DNA of 15,438 nucleotides from Pseudomonadota bacterium (GTDB lineage: Bacteria > Pseudomonadota > Gammaproteobacteria > Pseudomonadales > Azotimanducaceae), in the NCBI GenBank assembly GCA_027622495.1, contig JAQBYL010000040.1:1-15438 (forward strand). Reading direction: 5' to 3'. Shown here in pieces: positions 1 to 8,681 of this stretch. Position 1 is the first letter of the stretch. Every line of letters starts with the position of its first letter. Position numbers and translations under genes: made by a program. Below the pieces are notes generated by a model, which did no database searches, had not been told where the DNA came from, and saw nothing but the letters and a program-made list of their open reading frames with translations.

Positions 1-667
1 ATTCACGCCAGCGTATGGCAATGCCATTGGGGTAGCGTGCATCAACATATTCAACCTGCTCGATGTTGGCTGCGACTACCCGACGATACGCAAGCAGAAA
101 CCGGTGCAATCGCTCTGCGATGTGCTCAGCACCGAGCACTACCTGCAGGCCGCCGCTCAGTGTTACGCGCCACTCACCGAACGCATTTTCGTTCAACACA
201 ACTACCTTGAGGCCATCGCGCCCGATAATCCCTTTGAGCATCTGGTACACCTCCATTGCTTCACCAGGCGCAGACAACTCACATTCAAATACCGGTAACT
301 GGCTCGACGTCTCGGGCTGGTTAACAAACGCTCCAGCCGAAGTCACAAAGCTGCCGTCAGACCACTGAGCAACGACCATTTCTTTCTCGACCATGATGTC
401 GAGCCGATTGGGCCACACACGGCGAATTTCCACCGAGCGCGGCCACGACAGATCAGCGATCCGGTTTTTCAGATCATTGAGATCGGTACTCATCAGTGAA
501 CCACCGAGGACCGGTGCAATTGCGCTCTGCACTTCGCTCCGCTGCGCATCGGTCAGGCTGCCACCAATCGAAACGTGACCTATTGGTTCGTTTAACTGCC
601 TGGCGGCGAAATTGGACGCTGCAATCAGACCCAGCAACACCAGCACGCAAAGCGACTTAACCAGCAC
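1..667 (-). CDS. ftsQ: Cell division protein FtsQ (partial, C-terminus beyond left edge)
   Basis: FtsQ is a bitopic inner-membrane protein that links FtsB/FtsL to the divisome. About 222 residues are visible and the frame runs open off the left edge. A single membrane segment (about residues 5-20, VLVLLGLIAA core) follows a very short cytoplasmic tail. Next come a POTRA-like domain starting around IGHVSIGGSL and the family block WPRSVEIRRVWPNRLDIMVEKE followed by AQW near residue 100, which closely follows E. coli FtsQ (WPDELKIHLVE..ARW). A later EYVDARYPNG block matches the beta-domain signature YVDLRY. The start is GTG at 667-665, chosen for a strong ribosome site (GGAGGTGA) just upstream inside murC; the genes overlap by 11 bases. 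No start with a comparable site lies further upstream, although the frame stays open. ddl, usual between murC and ftsQ, is absent. Confidence 0.9.
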   Translation of the reverse strand, partial: MLVKSLCVLVLLGLIAASNFAARQLNEPIGHVSIGGSLTDAQRSEVQSAIAPVLGGSLMSTDLNDLKNRIADLSWPRSVEIRRVWPNRLDIMVEKEMVVAQWSDGSFVTSAGAFVNQPETSSQLPVFECELSAPGEAMEVYQMLKGIIGRDGLKVVVLNENAFGEWRVTLSGGLQVVLGAEHIAERLHRFLLAYRRVVAANIEQVEYVDARYPNGIAIRWRE

Positions 668-2078
668 GGTCACCTCCAAATGCCTGGGCAACCAGATTGA
701 TATTTCCGGCACCCTGAATGACCACCACATCACCAGCTTTAACCAGCGACGGAAGCAGCGATATCGCTTCATCAGGATCTTCCACATACACCGGATGAGC
801 ATCGCTGCGCTGGCGCATGCCAAGACACAGACTTCTGGCATCCGCACCGGGGATCGGCTGTTCACCGGCAGCGTAGACTTCCGCTACGAGCAACAGATCG
901 ACATCATTGAGGACTTTCACGAAGTCATCAAAGAGATCCCGTGTGCGGCTGTACCGGTGGGGTTGATATACCATCACTAACCTGCTGTCTGGCCAGGTCA
1001 TTCGAACGGTCTTGATCACCGAGGCGACCTCGGTTGGATGATGGCCGTAGTCATCCACCAGCGTCACGGTGGCCTGGCCTATCTGCACGTCCCTGGAAAT
1101 CTGAAAACGGCGACCGACGCCAGAAAAATTCTCGAGACCCGTGGATATTGCTTCGTCACTCAAGCCCTCGTCTGTAGCAACGGCGATGGCAGCGAGTGCA
1201 TTCAGCACGTTGTGATCTCCGGGTATCGCAAGGGTGATATGCAGACTGGAAAGCTTGCCTGGTCGTTCAACCTGGAACTGCCAGGCCCCACCACCGCGGA
1301 TGATGTCGCAAGCCCGGACGTCTGCGTCTTTACTGAACCCGTAAGTCAGGACCGGCCGCGAAAGATGCGGCAGGATCTCGCGGACGTTCGGATCATCTAT
1401 GCAAAGCACAGCCAGACCGTAGAACGGCAGACGATGCACAAAGTCGACGAAGGTGCTCTTGAGCTTTTCAAAATCGTTGTTGTATGTGGACATGTGATCA
1501 CGGTCGATGTTGGTGATCACGGCAAGCATTGGCTGCAGATGCAGAAAGGAGGCATCGCTTTCATCAGCTTCGGCAATAAGATACTGGCCAGCACCCAGAC
1601 GTGCATTGGTTCCAGCACTCTTGAGCAGACCACCAATGACGAACGTCGGGTCGAGCCCCGCGGCCTGAAAGATCGCGGTGACCAGACTCGTTGTTGTGGT
1701 TTTACCATGGGTGCCAGCGATGGCTATGCCATGACGGTAGCGCATCAACTCCCCAAGCATCTCGGCGCGTGCAATAACCGGTATTCGGCGTTCGTGTGCC
1801 AGCTGGACTTCCAGGTTGTCTTCGGTAATTGCGCTTGAGACCACCACCACATCCCAGTCTTGTGCACCTTCTCCGTTATGACCAATCGATACAGATGCGC
1901 CCAGCTTTTCCAGTCTTCGCGTGGTCGCGCCCGCGTGGAGATCCGATCCGGTTACCGTGTAACCCTGATTGAGCAGCACTTCAGCAATCCCGCACATGCC
2001 TGCGCCACCGATACCAATGAAGTGTATACACTTGATTCTGCGCATTTCCGGCACGTTGTAGCTCTGCGACTCAACCAC
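657..2078 (-). CDS. murC: UDP-N-acetylmuramate--L-alanine ligase MurC
   Basis: This cytoplasmic ATP-dependent ligase adds L-Ala to UDP-MurNAc, the first peptide step of peptidoglycan precursor synthesis. The 473-residue product has the Rossmann-like N-terminal motif IHFIGIGGAGM (about 18-28), the P-loop AGTHGKTTTT (about 121-130), EADESDASFLHL, NIDRDHM, and the C-terminal DDYGHHPTEV and QPHRYSRTRDL blocks, all very close to E. coli MurC. The frame is open further up to a GTG at 2105. I prefer the GTG at 2078, which lies 6 bases after a GGAGG site and gives the expected N-terminus (NVPEMRR, compare IVPEMRR in E. coli). It overlaps the ftsW stop by 8 bases. murG, normally between ftsW and murC, is missing. 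Confidence 0.96.
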   Translation of the reverse strand: MVESQSYNVPEMRRIKCIHFIGIGGAGMCGIAEVLLNQGYTVTGSDLHAGATTRRLEKLGASVSIGHNGEGAQDWDVVVVSSAITEDNLEVQLAHERRIPVIARAEMLGELMRYRHGIAIAGTHGKTTTTSLVTAIFQAAGLDPTFVIGGLLKSAGTNARLGAGQYLIAEADESDASFLHLQPMLAVITNIDRDHMSTYNNDFEKLKSTFVDFVHRLPFYGLAVLCIDDPNVREILPHLSRPVLTYGFSKDADVRACDIIRGGGAWQFQVERPGKLSSLHITLAIPGDHNVLNALAAIAVATDEGLSDEAISTGLENFSGVGRRFQISRDVQIGQATVTLVDDYGHHPTEVASVIKTVRMTWPDSRLVMVYQPHRYSRTRDLFDDFVKVLNDVDLLLVAEVYAAGEQPIPGADARSLCLGMRQRSDAHPVYVEDPDEAISLLPSLVKAGDVVVIQGAGNINLVAQAFGGDRAG

Positions 2079-3159
2079 CTTCAGCCTCCATCTCCATGGA
2101 GCCACGCATCACCAGACCGAGCATCAGTGAGCACACGACGATACTGTTCCCACCGTAACTGATGAACGGCAGCGTGAGACCTTTGGTTGGCAACACTCCG
2201 GTACTGACACCCAGATTAATCAGCATCTGCATGCCCAGAACCAGGCCGGTGCCGTAACACAGATAAGCAGTGAAAGGCCTGGAACAGCTGTGTGCCTGGC
2301 GACCGGTTCGCAGCACCCGCAGCACCAGCCAGCTCAAACCACAGATCACCACAACTGCACCGACCAGGCCTAACTCTTCGCCGATCACTGCAAAGATGAA
2401 GTCGTTGTGTGCCTCGGGTAGATAGAAAAGCTTCTGTATACCTTCGCCAAGACCTAAACCGAAGATCTCACCCCGGCCAAACGCGATCAGTGACTGCGTG
2501 AGCTGGTAACCACTGCCAAATGCAAACGCCCACGGGTCGGTAAAACTGATCAGCCGTTCCATGCGGTACGGTTGAAGAACGGCAAGTGCACCGAGCAGGC
2601 TGGCGGCCGTTACAAAAACAAGCAGAAAATGCCGCAACCGAGCACCTGCAATGAACAACATGCCGCAAGCCGTGCCACCCAGAACCACAACCGAACCAAA
2701 GTCGGGCTGCACCAGCAACAGACCTGCGATCGGGCCCAGCATCAACAGCGGTCGGATCATCACCCAGGGACGGTCTTTCACCTGACCATCGAAGCGTGCC
2801 AGGTACCCGGCCAGATAAACCACCAGGAACAGTTTGACCCATTCCGATGGTTGTATGGTGAAACTGCCAACGCCGATCCAGCGCCGCGAACCGTTGGCCT
2901 CGATCCCTATCCCCGGCACCAGAACCAGAACGCACAGAGCGATTGCGACTAACCAGGCGAACCGATACAGGGTGCGCCACCAGATCAGCGGCACTACACA
3001 CATCAGGCTGAAGCTTGCGATTGCCGCAACGATATACGCCGCATGCTTCTGCAGAAAATCTCCCGGCAGCGCCACCGACGACGAACTCACCATGACCGCA
3101 CCAAATGCCAGCGCGAGCACCCAGGCTGCAAGCAATGGCTTGTCAAGCGAGGCAATCAT
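2071..3159 (-). CDS. ftsW: Septal peptidoglycan glycosyltransferase FtsW (SEDS family)
   Basis: FtsW is the polytopic SEDS glycan polymerase of the divisome, using lipid II and working with FtsI. The 362 residues contain about ten hydrophobic segments. SEDS signatures include NGSRRWI (about 89-95), QPSEWVKL (103-110), the QPDFGS block (151-156), and LPEAHNDFIFAVIGEELG (247-264), whose D253 matches the essential aspartate of the family. The C-terminal PTKGLTLPFISYGG block is also present, followed by N where E. coli has S. It is shorter than E. coli FtsW (414) at both termini, mainly in cytoplasmic tails. The ATG overlaps the murD stop (ATGA). Its last codons carry the ribosome site of murC, so FtsW ends in MEMEAEGG. 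Confidence 0.95.
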   Translation of the reverse strand: MIASLDKPLLAAWVLALAFGAVMVSSSSVALPGDFLQKHAAYIVAAIASFSLMCVVPLIWWRTLYRFAWLVAIALCVLVLVPGIGIEANGSRRWIGVGSFTIQPSEWVKLFLVVYLAGYLARFDGQVKDRPWVMIRPLLMLGPIAGLLLVQPDFGSVVVLGGTACGMLFIAGARLRHFLLVFVTAASLLGALAVLQPYRMERLISFTDPWAFAFGSGYQLTQSLIAFGRGEIFGLGLGEGIQKLFYLPEAHNDFIFAVIGEELGLVGAVVVICGLSWLVLRVLRTGRQAHSCSRPFTAYLCYGTGLVLGMQMLINLGVSTGVLPTKGLTLPFISYGGNSIVVCSLMLGLVMRGSMEMEAEGG

Positions 3160-4490
3160 GAAAGCGAGTCCACTGCGGCGCGGAAAACTTCACCGCGCAC
3201 ACGATAGTTGGGAAACATGTCCAGACTGGCGCATGCAGGGGAGAGCAGGACGATCGTGCCAGAGCGTGCATCCGCGGCAGCCTGCACAACCGCTTCGTCT
3301 ACGGTCGTACAAAAACAGACAGACGTATCTGCAGGCAGAGCTTCCGCCAACAGTCTGGCGTCTCTACCCACCAGGTAGGCTTTAACAACAAAGTCCCTAA
3401 CCGCATCGTGAAGTGGCGAAAAGCTCGCGCCTTTGCCATCTCCGCCGGCAATCAGATGTATGTTGGCAGGTCGCGTACCCAGACCATGCAACGCTGCGAG
3501 GGCAGCGCCAACGTTGGTTGCCTTTGAATCATTGATAAAACGCACACCGCGGCGCACAGCAACCAGCTCCGAGCGGTGAGCCAGACCCTGGTAGTTCGCA
3601 ATCGCGTCTGCGAGCAGATATGGGTCTTCGCCGCTCAATGCGAACGCAGCCAGAACGTTCTGCTCATTATGCAGACCACTGACCGGCATCTGATCCACGC
3701 CCATCACGATCTCATCGCCACAAAGCAGAACCCGTTTGCCATCGCGCAGACCCACGCCCCAGTCGGCTGGCCTGGCCGGTGCGTGGGCACCAAAACTCAC
3801 AGTGCGCGCTGGTTGATTTTTTGCGCCTGCCTGATTTAGCCGTGGCGGTGTCAGCGGATCTTGACGATTGAACACAGCCAGACCGGTGTCTGCGTAGATT
3901 CTCTGTTTGGCGCCCTGATAGCGGCTCATATCACCGTGACGGTCCAGGTGATCTTCAGACAGGTTGAGGATGGTTGACGCTTCAAAATGCTGGTGCGCCA
4001 TGCGTTCAAGCTGAAAGCTCGAAAGCTCGATCACATAGCAGTCAGCCAGCGGGTCGATGATGTCGAGTGCCGCGTCGCCCAGGTTACCACCGGCAGGGGC
4101 ATTGCGACCGAGACTGTTTTTCAGATGGCCAAGCATGGCGGTTACGGTACTTTTACCATTGGTCCCGGTTATGCCATAAACCGGTTGTGTAACCGCATCG
4201 AAAAACAGGTCAATGTCACTGACCAGGGGGATGCCCTGTTTCAGGGCCGGTTCGAGAAGACACGCGTCAAGCGCAATACCGGGGCTCACAACAATCCGAT
4301 CAACACCAGAGAAGTCGAAACGGTTGATACCGAGCAGATACTCAACATTTGAATAGTTGAGCATTGCATCATCCAGAAACGGTGGTGCAGCGCGCGTATC
4401 TATCACCACGAGATTGTCACTCGCATGCAGATGCTTCAGGCACGAATACCCCGTAACACCCAGACCGACGATGGCAGTTCGCATGACCAT
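3156..4490 (-). CDS. murD: UDP-N-acetylmuramoyl-L-alanine--D-glutamate ligase MurD
   Basis: This cytoplasmic ligase adds D-Glu to UDP-MurNAc-L-Ala. The protein is 444 residues. It has an N-terminal nucleotide-binding fold (TAIVGLGVTG, 5-14), the ATP P-loop GITGTNGKSTVTAML (about 106-120), ELSSFQLE, the NLSEDHLDRH block, FINDSKATNV and the C-terminal LSPACASLDMF, all diagnostic of MurD. The start is ATG at 4490, overlapping the mraY stop by one base (TGATG). A second ATG two codons later (4484) would give MRTAIVGLG and cannot be excluded; neither has a strong ribosome site, which fits translational coupling. It lies in the usual dcw position between mraY and ftsW. Confidence 0.96.
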   Translation of the reverse strand: MVMRTAIVGLGVTGYSCLKHLHASDNLVVIDTRAAPPFLDDAMLNYSNVEYLLGINRFDFSGVDRIVVSPGIALDACLLEPALKQGIPLVSDIDLFFDAVTQPVYGITGTNGKSTVTAMLGHLKNSLGRNAPAGGNLGDAALDIIDPLADCYVIELSSFQLERMAHQHFEASTILNLSEDHLDRHGDMSRYQGAKQRIYADTGLAVFNRQDPLTPPRLNQAGAKNQPARTVSFGAHAPARPADWGVGLRDGKRVLLCGDEIVMGVDQMPVSGLHNEQNVLAAFALSGEDPYLLADAIANYQGLAHRSELVAVRRGVRFINDSKATNVGAALAALHGLGTRPANIHLIAGGDGKGASFSPLHDAVRDFVVKAYLVGRDARLLAEALPADTSVCFCTTVDEAVVQAAADARSGTIVLLSPACASLDMFPNYRVRGEVFRAAVDSLS

Positions 4491-5572
4491 CAGCGCAACT
4501 TCAACGTTGAAAGACCAATCAGAACCAGAACCAGGGTGATGATCCAGAAACGCACGATGATTCGCGGTTCCGGCCAGCCCATTAGTTCGAAATGATGATG
4601 AATCGGTGCCATGCGGAAGATCCGCTTGCCAGTGAGACGAAATGACGCCACCTGAAGAATCACCGAAACCGTCTCCAGCACAAACAGACCACCCATGATG
4701 AACAGCACAATTTCGTGCCGGATGATCACTGCAACCACCGCCAGTGCCGCACCGAGGGCAAGCGCACCCACGTCACCCATGAAAACCTGCGCGGGATAGG
4801 TGTTGAACCACAGAAAACCGAGCCCCGCCCCGATCAGGGCACCACAAAAAACTGCCAGTTCTCCGGCATTCGGGATGTGTGGTATCTGCAGATAGGCAGC
4901 GAACTCGACATGACCCACCAGATAACTGATCAGACCCAGCGCCGCACCTACCATGACTGTCGGCATGATGGCCAGGCCATCCAGACCATCTGTCAGATTC
5001 ACCGCGTTGCTCATGCCGACCACAACCAGGTAGACGACGAAGATGTAGGCGATGCCCAGCGGAATGGCGACGGATTTGAAAAATGGGACATACAGGCTTG
5101 TTTCTGCCGGTATCTGCGCCGTATGGAAAAGGAACCAGGCAGTCGCCAGACCCACAACTGACTGCCAGAAGTATTTGTAGCGCGCTATCAGGCCGCGGGA
5201 ATTCTTTCTGGTCAACTTGAAGTAGTCGTCCACCCAGCCGATCACACCGAAGGCAAAGGTTACAAACAGAACGGTCCACACATATCGATTGGCCAGATCA
5301 CCCCACAGCAATGTGGTAATCAGAATGACGATCAGGATCAGTGCACCGCCCATGGTGGGTGTGCCGGCTTTGCTGAGGTGGCTTTCCGGGCCGTTGTCCC
5401 GCACGGTCTGGCCGATCTGATAGTGGCTCAGACGTTCGATCACGATCGGCCCGATCACCAGCGCCATCGACAGCGCAGTAACTACACTGACCATGGTTCT
5501 GAAGGTCAGATACTGAAAGACCGAAAACCCGCTGATGTACTCGGCCAGAAACTCAGTTACCCACAACAGCAT
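4490..5572 (-). CDS. mraY: Phospho-N-acetylmuramoyl-pentapeptide transferase MraY
   Basis: MraY transfers phospho-MurNAc-pentapeptide from UDP to undecaprenyl phosphate, making lipid I in the inner membrane. The protein has 360 residues, the same as E. coli MraY, with about ten hydrophobic segments. Visible motifs are the GTPTMGG loop (about 70-76), the VDDYFKL aspartate pair (D115/D116), NAVNLTDGLDGLA (189-201), FMGDVG with D267, and the histidine loop APIHHHFE (322-329). The ATG overlaps the murE stop by one base (TGATG) and follows a GGGAG ribosome site in the last murE codons. murF, which in typical gammaproteobacteria lies between murE and mraY and makes MraY's usual pentapeptide substrate, is absent here. 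Confidence 0.97.
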   Translation of the reverse strand: MLLWVTEFLAEYISGFSVFQYLTFRTMVSVVTALSMALVIGPIVIERLSHYQIGQTVRDNGPESHLSKAGTPTMGGALILIVILITTLLWGDLANRYVWTVLFVTFAFGVIGWVDDYFKLTRKNSRGLIARYKYFWQSVVGLATAWFLFHTAQIPAETSLYVPFFKSVAIPLGIAYIFVVYLVVVGMSNAVNLTDGLDGLAIMPTVMVGAALGLISYLVGHVEFAAYLQIPHIPNAGELAVFCGALIGAGLGFLWFNTYPAQVFMGDVGALALGAALAVVAVIIRHEIVLFIMGGLFVLETVSVILQVASFRLTGKRIFRMAPIHHHFELMGWPEPRIIVRFWIITLVLVLIGLSTLKLR

Positions 5573-7032
5573 CAGGTATCTCCCTTCGATGAAGCATGCC
5601 CCATGAAGACATGGGCCATTTCACGATCGCTGTAGTGAAACCTCTTACCGGAAACTTCCTGGTATTCCTCATGACCCTTCCCGGCAAGCAGAACCAGGTC
5701 ATCGGGCTTGGCGGTTTCCATAGCGATAAGAGCCGCCTGCGCTCGATCCGGATTGCACAGAACCGTCTCCGGGTGCTGCATGCCACGAAGCATGTCGTTG
5801 ATGATCGCCTGCGGATCCTCGCTGCGCGGGTTATCACTGGTCAGGATCACCTGATCAGCCTCCTGCTCGGCAACGCGAGCCATCAGCGGGCGCTTGCCGG
5901 TATCCCGATCGCCACCGCAACCGATCAGACAGATCAATCTGCCTTTGCAATGCCCGCGCAGGGTCTTGAGCACCGCACCCAGCGCATCAGGTGTGTGGGC
6001 AAAATCCACAACCACCGCCGGTTTGCCTGGCGCGTGATAGAACTCCATCCGACCGGGTACGCACCTGACTTGATGCAGATGTGAAGCGACATCCGCAAAA
6101 CGCATGCCACCAACACACAACACCGCAACTGCCGCTGCGAGATTGGTCAACGAAAACATGCCAACCAGCGATACTTCGACACGTTGCCTGCCCCACGGCG
6201 TGACAAGCTCTGCGCTGAAGCCCTGGTCGTGTCGGGACACCGCTTGCCAGTGCACATCGGCTGCATCCGTACCATAGCTTATGACCTGCAGGCGTCCCGC
6301 GGTGCGTAACTCAGCATTCAGATCCGCGCCGAATGGATCACCGATGTTCACGATCGCATGCTTCAAACTTTCGAACAGAAAGAGTCGACGCTTAGCAGCG
6401 CCGTATGCCGCCATGTTCTGGTGATAGTCCAGATGATCGCGCGTTAAGTTGGTGAATACTGCAACGTCAAACGCAACCGCCTCAACGCGGTACTGATCCA
6501 GCGCGTGGGAACTTGTTTCCATGGCGACCCAGCTGCAATTACGATCGCGCAGATCGGCAAGCCGCTGTTGAATAACCAGTGGGCCTTCAGTGGTGAGGAC
6601 CGATGCCTTCAGATCGTCGGGTACACCCCAGCCAATTGTTCCGATAAAGCCACAGGCCGCGCCCAGGCGTGAAGCCAGATCAGCGACTTCGTGTGCCACC
6701 GAGGTTTTGCCGTTGGTACCGGTCACGCCGATACAGAAGAGTGATCTGCTTGGATCGGCAAAAAATCGCGCGGCGATTTCGCTGCGCCGTTCGCGCAGAC
6801 GGATGACTTTGATGGCGGGTACGCTCAAGCCTTTCAGATCCTGCTCGCACAGGACTGCGACTGCACCGGATTGAACTGCCTGGGCAGCATACACATGCCC
6901 ATCGCTGTGCTCACCGCGGGTGGCAACGAAGGCATCCCCTGCCTGCACCTGGCGGGAGTCTTCCGTCAGCCCCGAAAGAACAATCTGAGGAAGTGAATCG
7001 TTATGTAGGAGGCTCGCAAGCGACATGTTCAT
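5572..7032 (-). CDS. murE: UDP-MurNAc-L-Ala-D-Glu--meso-diaminopimelate ligase MurE
   Basis: MurE adds the third stem-peptide residue. The 486-residue product has LTEDSRQV (about 22-29), the P-loop GVTGTNGKTS (102-111), the TTEGP block, METSSHALDQ (171-180), NLTRDHLDYH (195-204), a lysine in AYGAAKRR (about 214) where the carbamylated lysine lies, and DFAHTPDA. The DNPR motif (400-403) in TSDNPRSEDP marks specificity for meso-diaminopimelate rather than lysine, so a Gram-negative-type wall is predicted. The start ATG overlaps the ftsI stop (ATGA); a second ATG two codons on is possible. The C-terminus shows no fusion to MurF: the protein stops about 15 residues after the conserved YSDRE block. 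Confidence 0.96.
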   Translation of the reverse strand: MNMSLASLLHNDSLPQIVLSGLTEDSRQVQAGDAFVATRGEHSDGHVYAAQAVQSGAVAVLCEQDLKGLSVPAIKVIRLRERRSEIAARFFADPSRSLFCIGVTGTNGKTSVAHEVADLASRLGAACGFIGTIGWGVPDDLKASVLTTEGPLVIQQRLADLRDRNCSWVAMETSSHALDQYRVEAVAFDVAVFTNLTRDHLDYHQNMAAYGAAKRRLFLFESLKHAIVNIGDPFGADLNAELRTAGRLQVISYGTDAADVHWQAVSRHDQGFSAELVTPWGRQRVEVSLVGMFSLTNLAAAVAVLCVGGMRFADVASHLHQVRCVPGRMEFYHAPGKPAVVVDFAHTPDALGAVLKTLRGHCKGRLICLIGCGGDRDTGKRPLMARVAEQEADQVILTSDNPRSEDPQAIINDMLRGMQHPETVLCNPDRAQAALIAMETAKPDDLVLLAGKGHEEYQEVSGKRFHYSDREMAHVFMGHASSKGDT

Positions 7033-8681
7033 GCAGCCCCCGGATCCCGGTCTTGATCGACCCCGAGCAATCTCAATGCTCTTGCTGCAACTCTAGCGAA
7101 CACAGGTGCAGCGACCGTTCCACCGCCTACTCGCTCACCTTTGGGTTCATTGACCACCACCACCATCACGATTCTTGGTGCACTTGCCGGGGCTATACCG
7201 GCAAAGATAGCTACGTGCCGCTGGTCGTCATAACCCGTGGTTCCGACAATACGCGATGTCCCGGTTTTACCGGCAATGCGATAGCCACTCAGTTGCGCTT
7301 TTACTGCGGTACCCTGACCCTGGGTCACGCTTTCCATCATATGGACGACTTCTTTCACCAGACCTGCGTCGAACACGCGCTCCCCCTGTGGCGGAGACTT
7401 CTGCTTGAGAATCGACAGCGGCACACGCACGCCGTCGGTTGCGAGGCTCAAATAGGCCTGCGCCAGATGCAGTGGTGAAGCTGTAAGGCCGTACCCGTAG
7501 GCGAGAGTTGCGCGCATGATCGGGCTGCGCAGACCGTTGTCAGACAACGTCCCCATCGCCTCCCCGGGCAGACCAGTGCCGATGAACTCACCGATCCCAG
7601 CCCGAACCAGCACGTCATAGATACTCTTCTCTTCGAGTTCGAGGGCAATCTTGGCGATGCCCACCTGGCTCGACTTCTGCAGAATCTGGGTCAGCGATAC
7701 TACGCCAAGATTCGATGGATCACCGATCAGCTTGTTTCCCACACGAAAATAACCCGGTGATGTATCGATGGTTGATTGCGCGTTGAACTTGCCTGATTCC
7801 AATGCCGCCAGCACCGCAAAGGGCTTGATGGTTGACCCTGGCTCGTAGGTGTCGGTCACCGCCCGGTTGCGCATTCCTTTGAAGCCACCAGACACGTTTT
7901 CATTGGGGTTGTATGACGGCTGATTAACCAACGCGAGAATTTCGCCGGTCAGCACATCTACCATCACCAGCGATCCGGATACCGCCTGGTGCCCCTGCAC
8001 TGCCGCTTTGAGTTCACGATAGGCAAAAAACTGAAGGCGCAGATCCAGACTCAGAACCAGATCACGACCGATCTGCGGCGCCTGTTTGTATTCCAGATCC
8101 GCGATGGTGTTGCCAAGCCGGTCGCGCAGCACCACTTTTTCACCACGCTGGCCTTTCAGCACGGTATTGAACGAAAGCTCAATACCTTCAAGACCAACAT
8201 CATCCACACTGGTTACCCCCACCACGTGCGAGGCCGTCTCGCTGGCGGGGTAGTAGCGTCGGTACTCGGGTTGCTGGTAGATCCCAGGCAGATGCAGATC
8301 ACCGACACGCTTGCCTTCCTCTACAGTGAGACCACGCTTCAGATACACAAAACGGTTGCTCTGACCCAGGCTCTTAGTCACATCCGGAACCGACCGGCCA
8401 AGTGCGAGCGCCAGATTCCGGGTCTGATCGGTGTCGAGCGTCACGGTCTTCGGATCAGCCCAGACTGCAATAACCGGTGTGCTGACCGCCAACGCCTGGC
8501 CTGAACGATCGTAAACAACCCCCCGATAAGAGGGGATGACTTCGTTCCTGATTGATCGTGCGTCGCCTTGTGCCTGCAGAAACTTATGCTCGCTCGTAGA
8601 CAGATAAACAACTCTGCCGATGAGGCCAACCATCATGACCATGAATGCACACACAAGCGTATAGTGGCGCCAGCGGTTCAC
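7029..8681 (-). CDS. ftsI: Septal peptidoglycan transpeptidase FtsI (PBP3), with variant SSQ motif
   Basis: FtsI is the class B penicillin-binding protein that cross-links septal peptidoglycan in the periplasm. It has 550 residues, with one N-terminal membrane segment (about 8-28), the pedestal motif YRGVVYDRSG (52-61) and a transpeptidase domain. The active-site serine lies in STIK (S283, K286), the third motif is KTGT (472-475), and the DVLTGEILAL block is present. The second motif, normally SxN (SSN in E. coli PBP3), reads SSQ (337-339; codon CAG at 7667-7665), an unusual replacement of a catalytic-cleft residue. No PASTA domain is present. The GTG start overlaps the ftsL stop (GTGA) and has an AAGGA site 8 bases upstream. 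Confidence 0.95.
   Translation of the reverse strand: MNRWRHYTLVCAFMVMMVGLIGRVVYLSTSEHKFLQAQGDARSIRNEVIPSYRGVVYDRSGQALAVSTPVIAVWADPKTVTLDTDQTRNLALALGRSVPDVTKSLGQSNRFVYLKRGLTVEEGKRVGDLHLPGIYQQPEYRRYYPASETASHVVGVTSVDDVGLEGIELSFNTVLKGQRGEKVVLRDRLGNTIADLEYKQAPQIGRDLVLSLDLRLQFFAYRELKAAVQGHQAVSGSLVMVDVLTGEILALVNQPSYNPNENVSGGFKGMRNRAVTDTYEPGSTIKPFAVLAALESGKFNAQSTIDTSPGYFRVGNKLIGDPSNLGVVSLTQILQKSSQVGIAKIALELEEKSIYDVLVRAGIGEFIGTGLPGEAMGTLSDNGLRSPIMRATLAYGYGLTASPLHLAQAYLSLATDGVRVPLSILKQKSPPQGERVFDAGLVKEVVHMMESVTQGQGTAVKAQLSGYRIAGKTGTSRIVGTTGYDDQRHVAIFAGIAPASAPRIVMVVVVNEPKGERVGGGTVAAPVFARVAARALRLLGVDQDRDPGAA

Noticed and set aside
1038..1838. 266-residue plus-strand open frame
   Set aside because: It lies fully opposite murC, has no recognisable domain, and is a codon-bias shadow of a well-supported gene.
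2834..3385. 183-residue plus-strand open frame across the ftsW/murD junction
   Set aside because: It is antisense to two clear genes, with low-complexity composition and no family match.
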